Part shown: one piece after another, positions 1-7,215 of the stretch
Layout: the number at the start of each line of letters is the position of its first letter
How positions within the stretch are numbered: the first letter of the stretch is position 1
NCBI GenBank assembly: GCA_030447945.1
Contig: JAUJNV010000079.1
Location: forward strand, 1 to 12,328
Length of the DNA stretch: 12,328 nucleotides
DNA from: Fimbriimonas sp.
Lineage (GTDB): Bacteria; Armatimonadota; Fimbriimonadia; Fimbriimonadales; Fimbriimonadaceae
Direction: 5' to 3'
Notes under the pieces: generated by a model
Database searches by the model: none
What the model was told of the DNA's origin: nothing
What the model saw: the letters and a program-made list of their open reading frames with translations, nothing else
Position numbers and translations under genes: made by a program

Positions 1-564
1 AGGCCGTCACTCGGGCGTCCTCCCTCGAACGACGATAGGCTTGTCTATCGGGCTTTCGAGGCCAAGGCGTCCTTGATCACGCGGACGGGCGAGGGGAAGT
101 CACTGAAGGCGGGGAAGTCCGCGCAAACCGCCAAGCAGGTGAACCGGCTGGCGGAACTTGGACCTCACGAGACTTTCTTGCTCGAGATCTACCTTGCCGA
201 GGCGGGGCTTGCCGAACGCGGCCCAGAGCTCCCGGCGAGGATCACCGATCAGGTTGGTCACCGGCTCGGGACGACGCTGGCGGGGTCATCAGCCGGTTAC
301 GCCTCTTGCGTAATCGAGCAGATCCGCGACTACGACGAAGACAATACCGGAATGGGACGGCCCTTCGCTGTCCACAAACGTGCAGCACGTCAGAGCCTTA
401 GAGCCCCGTTCTCCAATATCGCGGCTGCGGTCGACGCGTTCTATGTCGAGCAGCAGGCCTCCCCTTTGCAGGACGCCGTCAGCTGCAACTCATGTCACGA
501 GCTGATCATCGTCAAACGCTGGGGTCCGTATGAGTGCGCTCGCTGCAATCGCTCCCTCTGCTGA
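1..564 (+). CDS. 3' part of an unrecognised protein with C-terminal zinc ribbon
   Basis: The frame is open from the first base of the window to a TGA at 562-564, so the gene probably starts upstream. A TTG at 73 would give 163 residues, but the reading upstream of it (ending VYRAFEAKAS) looks equally coding, so I treat the CDS as 5'-truncated. The last 26 residues carry two CxxC knuckles, CNSC and CARC, about 15 residues apart, followed by a final C; this is a typical small zinc ribbon. The rest is mixed alpha-helical sequence without a signal peptide or membrane segment, so a cytoplasmic nucleic-acid- or protein-binding role is possible. I do not recognise the family. It converges on the HEPN gene, with 45 bases between the stop codons. 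Confidence 0.55.
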   Translation, partial: RPSLGRPPSNDDRLVYRAFEAKASLITRTGEGKSLKAGKSAQTAKQVNRLAELGPHETFLLEIYLAEAGLAERGPELPARITDQVGHRLGTTLAGSSAGYASCVIEQIRDYDEDNTGMGRPFAVHKRAARQSLRAPFSNIAAAVDAFYVEQQASPLQDAVSCNSCHELIIVKRWGPYECARCNRSLC

Positions 565-609
565 CACCGGCATCGCCGGCGGAAGCCGTCGATCATTCCT
601 TCGAGATTG

Positions 610-1989
610 TCACGGTGCCGGAGCATGGCCTTGCACCATAGCAGCCCCACGCTCCAGAAGCCGGCGAAGAACGACGTCCCGCGGCTCCTCCGTTCGGGAA
701 GAGGCCAGCTTGATCAGCTGTTCAACGAGCGCGCGCGCGATGCGACGCGTGAGGACCCGCTCGGTCGTGGTCACCGAGGGCATGGCGCGGCCGTGCAAGA
801 ACATGCTCCGCACCTCGAACAGGTGCTCGAAATCCGCGGCAGACGTTTGAGAGTCGAGGAGACCGGCGATCCGCGCCGCGACGCGGTCCTTTGCTCCCAG
901 TTTTCGGAAGGGATCATCCTTCGCCCGCCGGCCGTAGTCCGCCCGGACGCCGAGCGCCGCTTCGATCATCGTCATGTGCGCGAGGACTTCGTCCATGTCG
1001 TCGGAGAGAAAGGCGCGGACAAGGAAGTGGGCCACGGGCGTCTCGAACAAGGGGGAGGCGCGGGCCCGCACGACTGCATCCCAAACGTCCTGCCCCTGGG
1101 TCGCCAACGACGCTGCGGCGGCCTCGTCGAGCGGCAGGTGCGATGGCCTTTCGAACTCGATCTTCTCCCCGTCGTCGTCTACGAAGCCGTCCGGCTCCCA
1201 GGTGAGGCTGTCGGGAGAAGGCGGCGCGGGCGGGCGCACGAAGAGGTCGTTGTCGACCGTGTAGGTCCAAGGAATGCGGAAGGGCCGCCAGTCCACCTCA
1301 TGGTAGCTGGTCCAAGTCTCCCAGGGTGCCAGAAGAAGGTAGAAGAGAGCGTCCTCCACCACGGCTGGGTAACGCGCCTTGTGAGGTTCAATTCGCCCGA
1401 AGTCTTGTCGGAAGTTCGTGAAGAGCACAGGGACGGCGCGCGCCTCAGGCTCGACGGAGAGCGGAACCCGCTCTTCGACCACCAGCCAGTCGAATTGGGC
1501 ACAGCGCGCGGTGTCGAAGCCCAGGGGAAACCACCTCCTGAGGCGGTGATCGTCGACAAGGAGGGCCAGCTCCTCCGGTCTGAACCGACGGAGCGTGCAG
1601 GCACCGAACTCGAGAGCTGGAAGCCTGTCCGCCAGATCGAGCGGGCACAGGTGTATGCGCTTGGCGTGCGAGCGGCGAAACGCGACGTCGAGCTCCCGGG
1701 CGGCTTGGTCCGCGGTCATGGATAGCTTGCGAGCCTGAGGCGCCATCCAGCAAGGCACACCCAGGGAACGGATTGCGTTCCCTAGCGCGAACGTCGGATT
1801 AGAGCCCGCACCCGCCGTGGGGTAGTCCGCTTGGCAGACGCTGCGTAGGTGTTCGAACGGAAGCGCGTAGAAGAGGTTCTCGGGTCCTGGCGGCGGGACC
1901 GTCCAGAGTTCGGCCACCGCCTGTTTGAGCGCGTCGCTCGGGCCGGCCAGCATCAGCCTCTCGTCGCCAGGCGGATGGGCCCGCTGCAT
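610..1989 (-). CDS. HEPN (Apea-like) domain protein, probable RNase-type effector
   Basis: An uninterrupted 459-residue frame. The C-terminal third looks like an Apea-type HEPN domain: a helix with MIEAALG (E343), a basic stretch GRRAKD, and the conserved Rx4H motif RSMFLH (R394, H399) followed by GR. In HEPN proteins these residues form the active site of metal-independent RNases common in toxin-antitoxin and anti-phage systems. That is family knowledge; RNase activity here is inference. The N-terminal ~300 residues, rich in W, F and P, match nothing I can name and may sense a trigger. No signal peptide or membrane segment is visible. The ATG at 1989 gives the longest frame; an ATG at 1953 preceded by GAGAGG is an alternative start. 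It is intact although the genes just upstream are broken, and lies on the same strand as the decayed operon. Confidence 0.75.
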   Translation of the reverse strand: MQRAHPPGDERLMLAGPSDALKQAVAELWTVPPPGPENLFYALPFEHLRSVCQADYPTAGAGSNPTFALGNAIRSLGVPCWMAPQARKLSMTADQAARELDVAFRRSHAKRIHLCPLDLADRLPALEFGACTLRRFRPEELALLVDDHRLRRWFPLGFDTARCAQFDWLVVEERVPLSVEPEARAVPVLFTNFRQDFGRIEPHKARYPAVVEDALFYLLLAPWETWTSYHEVDWRPFRIPWTYTVDNDLFVRPPAPPSPDSLTWEPDGFVDDDGEKIEFERPSHLPLDEAAAASLATQGQDVWDAVVRARASPLFETPVAHFLVRAFLSDDMDEVLAHMTMIEAALGVRADYGRRAKDDPFRKLGAKDRVAARIAGLLDSQTSAADFEHLFEVRSMFLHGRAMPSVTTTERVLTRRIARALVEQLIKLASSRTEEPRDVVLRRLLERGAAMVQGHAPAP

Positions 1990-2052
1990 GGGAAGCCCGC
2001 CTGGCCTGTGTTATCGGGGGCTCGGCGCGGAGCCGCGCGGGCGGGGGCTTTC

Positions 2053-2482
2053 ATGATCCCAATTCCCTTGATCACGGGTCGGTACCATCTCGGGGACAAC
2101 GCAGGCGTTCAGGGACTTCGCCTACGTGGGGCACGAACTCAGGCTTCCTTCGGAAAACATGGATCGATCCGGCCTCGGCGCAGGTCACCTTCTTCATTCA
2201 CCACGGATGTCGAGACGTGGGGAGCGTGGCAGGGCCACGCGTCGCGGTGAACGGAAACGAGATCGGCCGCCTGACGGACCCGGACGGGCGTATCGGCCAG
2301 GAGGAGCGCTTCAGCATCCGGATCGACTGCCAGCTGCTCGAGCAGCATCTCGGTGCTGACGCCAACTTCCTCCTCACCCTCGAATTGGAGAGAAGCAGCC
2401 GGCCCACCGGGGCTTCGACGACTTCGTCCTTCTCCGGGTCGAGACTGACGGGACGTTCGCCGCCGCAATCGGGTGGCGCTGA
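2053..2482 (+). pseudogene. Frameshifted remnant of a ~140-residue unidentified protein
   Basis: No single frame spans this stretch, but successive frames read as one plausible protein. It begins with an ATG at 2053 behind a GGGGG ribosome-binding-like run. It continues with RDFAYVGHELRLPSEN in a second frame (about 2112-2160). A third frame (about 2160-2395) has TWIDPASAQVTFFIHHG, then VAVNGNEIGRLTDPDGRIG and FSIRIDCQLLEQHLGAD. The second frame then returns with GFDDFVLLRVETDGTFAA and a TGA at 2480-2482. Alternating hydrophobic residues suggest a small beta-sandwich protein. At least three frame changes are needed, so as written it cannot be translated. It points away from the HEPN gene (63 bases between starts) and towards the decayed operon. 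I do not recognise the family. Confidence 0.5.
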
Positions 2483-2570
2483 CCGCGCGCTAGGAACTCG
2501 GGACGGAGGAGGGGAGCGGCATCCTCGGCGTCCGCGGCGTCATGTCCAAGCGAAGCCCGCCAGCTGGTCG

Positions 2571-2672
2571 TCAGGAGACAGGGCGCGCTCCGCCAGGGTG
2601 CCAACCCAAACAGTGCGTGCGCGAGCAGGACAGCGCGGCGAGAAGTAGGACGGCAATGACCACGCCCTTCAT
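2571..2672 (-). CDS. Possible 33-residue lipoprotein-like or membrane peptide
   Basis: A short frame begins at an ATG at 2672, six bases downstream of GGAG. Its first 16 residues, MKGVVIAVLLLAALSC, look like a lipoprotein signal peptide with a lipobox (LSC); the frame ends 17 codons later. After the hydrophobic part, another frame reads VWVGTLAERALSPDDQLAG before a stop, so this may be a frameshifted start of a longer membrane protein. It follows the inferred end of gene E by 17 bases. Function unknown. A chance ORF is quite possible. Confidence 0.25.
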   Translation of the reverse strand: MKGVVIAVLLLAALSCSRTHCLGWHPGGARPVS

Positions 2673-2689
2673 CGGCCGCTCCGTCCCGC

Positions 2690-3356
2690 TCAGGCGGGTT
2701 GATCTCTCCCGACGAGCGGCATTCGTTGCGGACTATTTCGCAGCTGAGGACCACGTGCTCAGAGGGGCGCGGAGCGGCGGAGTTCCCCACGTGGTGGGAC
2801 GACTCCAGGGCTACGGCTTCCTGCCCGGGATGAAGACCATCCCGGGTCCCCACCTGGTCCCGGCGAACGACGAGGCTCTGCAGGTGTTCCACCATGGCCT
2901 GAGCAGCTCCCTCTGACCTGCTGGAGGAGGTCAGAGATTTGTCCTCCGGATAGCTCTCCGCGGCAAGGTTCATCGCGGATTGGTGGAACCCGACCTTCCC
3001 GACCGGAGAGATCGAGCGTTTCGGGAAGGCCGCAGCGTGGCTGGCCCCCCTCCGAGAAAACCTCGTGGTATGCGTCGGAGATGGCCGGCATGCCTAACGG
3101 GGCGAGATGGCTGTGAACGAGCCTCGCCGCGCCAGGAACCCCGCCTCCGGACTGCGGGCGCGTCGACCCAGACGCCGGTCTTGCCCCGCTCCTTTGCAGC
3201 GAAGATCTGGCCGACGAGCGCCAGGGCGCTAGAGTCCGTCACAGACCGTTGAAGAGGATCGTTTGATAGCCGGCGTCCTGCGGGATTTCAAAAGCGGATC
3301 CGCCATGCCCTTTTCCTCGACGAACTGATCCGGCCACTTAAGTGCTCTTCGTCCAT
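2690..3356 (-). pseudogene. Gene E: frameshifted unidentified last gene of the kinase operon
   Basis: Starts at an ATG (MDEEHLSG) 12 bases after the stop of gene D, the spacing expected inside an operon. Protein-like segments then alternate between frames: FVEEKGMADP, FEIPQDAGYQTILFNG, TDSSALALVGQIFAAKERG leading into KTGVWVDAPAV (about 3240-3150), MPAISDAYHEVFSEG (about 3090-3045), AAFPKRSISPVGKVGFHQSA and EHLQSLVVRRDQVGTRDGLHPG. A stop in one frame (GRDQPA, TGA at 2690-2692) is a reasonable end and would give about 220 residues. No motif tells me its function and no membrane segment is visible. At least five frame changes are needed. The sequence between frame changes keeps good protein character, so decay is recent or the indels are sequencing errors. 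Confidence 0.42.
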
Positions 3357-3368
3357 CAGAGCGGTCAC

Positions 3369-4169
3369 TTAAACCGAAGTGTCAGCCCGCCCCTCCCGAT
3401 ACCAGTGCCCACTGATCGATAGCATTGGGGTGCGACGCCACTGTTCAGCATCGGGATGCGATGCGCGAGCCTTCGCGGTACACGTCGCAGCTCTTGATGA
3501 GCGCCGTGAAGTCCGAGCGAACCGGAAGAGGCTGAGCCTTTCCAGATGAGGTGGTCTCGCGCAGATTTGGGTGAAGACGGCGAACCTGTCCATCTGCGCG
3601 GTCGGGGTGCGGACGGTGTGGAGAACCGGCTGCACATAGTCTTCGAGCTCGAAGTCCGACAGACGAAAAGCTTGCTTCACCACCAAGGCCAGCTCCGCGA
3701 AGTTGCCATTTGATGGTGAAACACAGGATGGCCCGGCGCTACCTCGTCGAGATCGTAATGGGCACCGTAGACGTGCTGGAGCGCAGATCCCTTACGGCGA
3801 AAGTAGCCGACCTTGGTGGCGAAACCCGGCGGTCTTGAGCTCATCCCTTTCGCGAAAGATCGCGCGAGAGAAGCTGAGGCGGCCCTCCATCACCACGAAG
3901 AAGCTCCCCGCCTGCGGGCCGGTCGGCGCGTTCAGGACTGAGAAGACGACGGGCGTGATCTCGAACGCGACTTTCGGGTGGTGCGTCGGCGATCGGCTGA
4001 ACACATCCGCGTACGCTGACGGGCGAATTTCCATAGTCTGGTTCATGCGCTTGGCGGCCACACGGCATTTCATCCCAGGCCTTCTCGCCGCCGCCCAACC
4101 CGGAGGTGATCCTGATCAATCAACGACGAAGCACCACCTCATAGGCCCAGCAGGGGCTTCACTCGTCAT
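3369..4169 (-). pseudogene. Gene D: frameshifted unidentified protein of ~260 residues
   Basis: The likely start is an ATG at 4169 behind GAGGAG, reading MTSEAPAGPMRWCFVVD. It overlaps the last 11 bases of the upstream receiver-protein gene. Segments in changing frames follow: MKCRVAAKRMNQTMEIRPSA onward to HHPKVAFEITPVVFSVLNAP and SFFVVMEGRLSFSRAIFRER (one unbroken frame, about 4073-3840), VGYFRRKGSALQHVYGAHYD then LDEVAPGHPVFHHQM (about 3810-3705), FAELALVVKQAFRLSDFELE and VRTPTAQMDRFAVFTQICA (about 3700-3560), FTALIKSCDVYREGSR, and finally HWYREGRADTSV with a stop at 3369. The product would be soluble and roughly 260 residues. I cannot name the family. Its tight coupling to the kinase and receiver genes implies a shared task. 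Confidence 0.52.
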
Positions 4170-5243
4170 AGAACTCCTCTACCCGGCAGGCCCGCGCACC
4201 GTCGGGCACCCAGCTGCTGGAGGTGATGGAGCAATCCTGCCGCGTGCGCAAACGGCGCGCTTGGTGAAAGGACACCAAAATCCGCCGTTCTGACCCGCAC
4301 ACCGCTGGCAGTGATCGCGGGCGAGCGTGGCTTCTAATACCTGCTCCAGAATGTTCTGGTGGAACTCGCCCGAAGTCTCGAATACGTCCTCAATGGGCCC
4401 GCGCATCTCGTCCAGCGAGCATCGACGTCCTCACGCTAGTGGGTAGTATGGGCCGGCGTCGGAGAAGGGGCCGGTGTACAGCGCGCCGCCGAACTCGTCT
4501 CGAATGCGGTCGTGTTCGAAGGCTTCACGGCGCAGTAGGCGCAAAGCGCGCTCGGCGAGAGCAACGGTCCGGGAACCGGAGCACAGCGTTGAACAGCACA
4601 TGCCCCGTTAGATACGCTTAGAGCGTCGCCTTCCTCACCGGTTCCGGGAAACACGTCCTCGGGGCACCGTGTTGAGCACACGCTGTAGCAACGAGCTATC
4701 TGCTGAGCCAATGCGCGGCGAGTAGAGCGCCAGCTGAGCTTCGACGTCGGGTCGACCAAGAAGACCCGCTAGAACCGGGCGGCCGTGGACCCCAGTCTAG
4801 GCTAGTTGCTCGCCGCGCTGACCGACGGCTTCTCGAATCCAGAGGAAGCCGCGGAAGACGGTTCGAAATGAAGCGGGGCGCTTCCTCGTTGATGGGCACC
4901 CGTAGCCTGAATAGATTGGGCTCACTGGGTAGATTGCCGATGGCTCCTCGGGAGAAGTCGCCCACAGGGATTGCGCGTTGCTGGCACCAGCCGACGATGC
5001 TTAGCCCGAAGAGGCCGGTCTGCCCTCTCGTGGTGAGGTCGTAATCAGTCACCACCAGGATCGTGTTGGCGTCGACGAGTTCGTCAAAGCGACGTCGAGG
5101 ATCGTCATCCCGTTCCGGAGCCCAAGTTCTGATCTCGACATCACGCCCCAGCAGCTTATCGAGTGCGGCTCGCTGCGCTTCGAGCAGCGCCGTGTCGTCG
5201 TCGATCAGGAGCAACGACGGGCGGCCCCATTCAATGTCGTCAC
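4159..5243 (-). pseudogene. Response-regulator-like (receiver) protein with C-terminal Cys cluster, frameshifted
   Basis: The N-terminal part is a CheY-like receiver. LLLIDDDTALLEAQRAALDK carries the acidic pocket, and ILVVTDYDLTTRGQTG carries the probable phospho-acceptor Asp at the end of beta-3. This is followed by FGLSIVGWCQQRAIPVGDFS in an unbroken frame (about 5210-4860). Later segments need frame changes: TVFRGFLWIREAVG, RPDVEAQLALYSPRIGSADS, TGHVLFNAVLRFPD, REAFEHDRIRDEFGGALYTG, MRGPIEDVFETSGEF, then HCQRC, WCPFTKRAVC and ACRVEEFYDE with a stop at 4159. The C-terminal cysteines resemble a zinc ribbon rather than a DNA-binding output domain. The probable start is a GTG at 5243 forming a GTGA overlap with the kinase stop. 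I infer one gene of about 350 residues because no convincing start lies between the receiver and the Cys-rich part. Confidence 0.65.
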
Positions 5244-7215
5244 GAGCTGCTTCCAGGTTCAGCGGCAGACGCACGCGCACGCAGGTGACGAACTCCGCTG
5301 GTGGGTCCACCACTTCCGCGCTCCCTCCGAAGGCGGCGGCGCTCCGGCAGCATCCCTGGAGCAGAGGATGCGAGACCCAGTCCCATCCCCGAGCCCCGTG
5401 TGTCGTTCCACGCACGGAAGGCGATGCGACGGTCTTTGCCGCTCTTGCCGGTGACCGAGGGCGTTCGTGTACAGGTCGTTGGCGGGGCGACGGGCGGCAC
5501 GAGGTAGTGATGGAGCCCAAACTCAACAGACATCTCCACCATCCCGCGCTGATCCGGGTCGAAGGTCCGCTGCACCTGCTGGAGGCGCGGGAGCACTTCT
5601 GGGTGCGTGGAACCCTCTGCAAAGGCGAAGTCATCATCGATATGCCCTTCGAACTTCCCGACCGCCGATGCCAGCGCGTACGCAAGGTCGCCTGCGCTTC
5701 TTGAGTCATAGCGGCGCCGAAGAGTCATGAACCCAGCGAGCACGACAGGCTCATGCGGCGTTCTCGAGCGCTCGTCCTCCTGCTCCTCCAAGGCGCTGCG
5801 TTCGGCGAGCGCCGTTACGATCTGGCTCCGTCGCGGATGGGATCGACCGGTCGGCTTCGATGACACTGATGGGCCGAGCGGGTCTCCTCACGGATGCTGG
5901 CGAGCCGCTCGAGCCCTCGCGGTCGGCGGCAAAGGCGATGCGCCGCGTACGATGTCATAGAGCTCCTGCTTCGCGGTCGGCCGGCGGACCCTCCTGCTTG
6001 CTGCCGGCCCTCCTGTCCTTCGACCTGCACCACCCCGACGACCTGCGTCGCTTGCGGCAGCCTAAGCATGTAGTTTTCCGACGGAGCAGCCCGGCGCTTG
6101 CGGGTCCATCGGGAAGTGGCTGGGTGATGCTCGAGCGCGGGTCTCGAGATTAGCGGGCCGTCTGTCGAAAGCGTCAGCCAGTCGTCGCTCCTGCGCCAGT
6201 GCCATAGGGATAAACCCGGAAAGTGCGATCGAAAACGGCGACACCTGAGTCTCTCCAGAAGCCAAGTCGAGGCGAGCCGCCCATCCAGGTTGAGGTCGGT
6301 GAACGTCCCTTCGTCGAGGCAGAAACCGAATGTCGGCGTAGGCTGCGCCGATCTCGTTCTGCATTTGTCGGTGATCTCCAGGTAGGCTCTGGCTGGCCTC
6401 GCCGGTAGATCTCGATCTGGAGATGGTCGCCCTTCAGCACGACCTCCGCCCGTATGACATACGCCGCGAGTATAGAAGCCGCGACGTCGCCTCGACCCCT
6501 CGTCATCCGACGGTGCTGGTTCGATCCTGAGGGTGAAGCCCGGATCCCGTGTCCGTCTTCTTCGCGTCCCCCTGGTCAGTGGGGTGCTGCTTAGAAGAGA
6601 TCGAAGGGGCGTCTCCACGCCGACGGAGCCAGTCCGCCGTTTCCGCCTGTCGATCGACGCTGTGTCTATCCGCAGAGCCGAGATCGCCAGCTTCGTTCCG
6701 GTCTTAGCAGCCGGATCGGCCTTCTGGAGCACATAAGGCACGCGCACCTGGCCCAGGTCTTCGGTCCGATCGATGGTGGGCCAGTCGAACGTTGCCCTCA
6801 GTCGAGTGCGACCCAGACTCGGGTCGTCCGCTATGCTCTCCAGCTCGAGCACCCGGCCCAAGAAGCGCACTGCGAACCGTCCGATCCCTTTCTCTCCGGT
6901 GATCGCTCGGCTGTAGTGGCGGCTCAGGCTGTGGGCCTCTTTCGCGCTGGTGCCGATCCGCATCCAGCCGCCTTTGAACTCGTCCAAGGTCATCCCGTGA
7001 CCCCAGTCGTCGACGGTGATCTCCTCCGGCCCGAGGGTGATCGTGCAGACCTCGGCGTCGGCGTCGTAAGCGTTCTTGATTAGCTCGAGCAGGGCGGTCT
7101 CTGGGTGCTTGACGAGACGCTCGCCAAGCTCACGAAGAATTCTGCTCTCGATGCTGAAAGCAAGTTCGCCAGAGTCGAGGATCGCCGTCTCCTCTCTGAC
7201 GGCGAGGGTGGTCAC
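5240..7215 (-). pseudogene. Two-GHKL-domain sensor kinase (Hsp90-like ATPase plus histidine-kinase ATPase), frameshifted
   Basis: Starts with a GTG at 7215 overlapping the methyltransferase stop (GTGA). The first ~200 codons are intact and hold a HATPase_c_3/Hsp90-like Bergerat fold: N box LLELIKNAYDAD (E44, N48, D51), G1 box DDWGHGM (residues 69-75) and ATP-lid/G2 box TGEKGIGRFA (107-115). From about 6600 downward the protein can be followed only by changing frame at least eight times: DPGFTLRIEPAPSDDEG, VIRAEVVLKGDHLQIEIYRR, EIGAAYADIRFLPRR, GTFTDLNLDGRLASTW, GVAVFDRTFRVYPYG, ENYMLRLPQATQVVGVVQVE. A C-terminal histidine-kinase module follows: PRLQQVQRTFDPDQRG, LVPPVAP, KDRRIAFRAWND, GSGMGLGLA, then AEVVDPPAEFVTCVRVRLPL. 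The C-terminal G1 box is missing and no convincing phospho-acceptor His motif is seen. The intact family should be roughly 700 or more residues. As written the kinase is dead. Confidence 0.78.

Noticed and set aside
567..579. CCGGC-ATC-GCCGG hairpin between the convergent genes at 564 and 610
   Set aside because: Only five base pairs and no U tract on either strand; too weak to call a terminator.
607..1725. 372-codon plus-strand ORF opposite the HEPN gene
   Set aside because: It is the antisense shadow of a GC-rich gene: composition is Arg/Gly/Val-rich with no motif, while the minus strand shows a coherent HEPN protein.
2824..2846. CCCGGGA/TCCCGGG inverted repeat with a 9-base loop
   Set aside because: A 7-bp GC match within decayed coding sequence, with no U tract and no gene end beside it.
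2656..2916. Plus-strand 86-codon ORF with AGGA before its ATG and a 9-bp hairpin (2911-2936) at its stop, followed by ATTTGT
   Set aside because: The start and hairpin are attractive, but the minus strand carries segments continuous with gene E over the same bases. I could not decide with certainty and favour the minus strand.
5063..5704. 213-codon plus-strand ORF
   Set aside because: Ser/Arg-rich antisense frame over the receiver and kinase segments, which have recognisable motifs on the minus strand.
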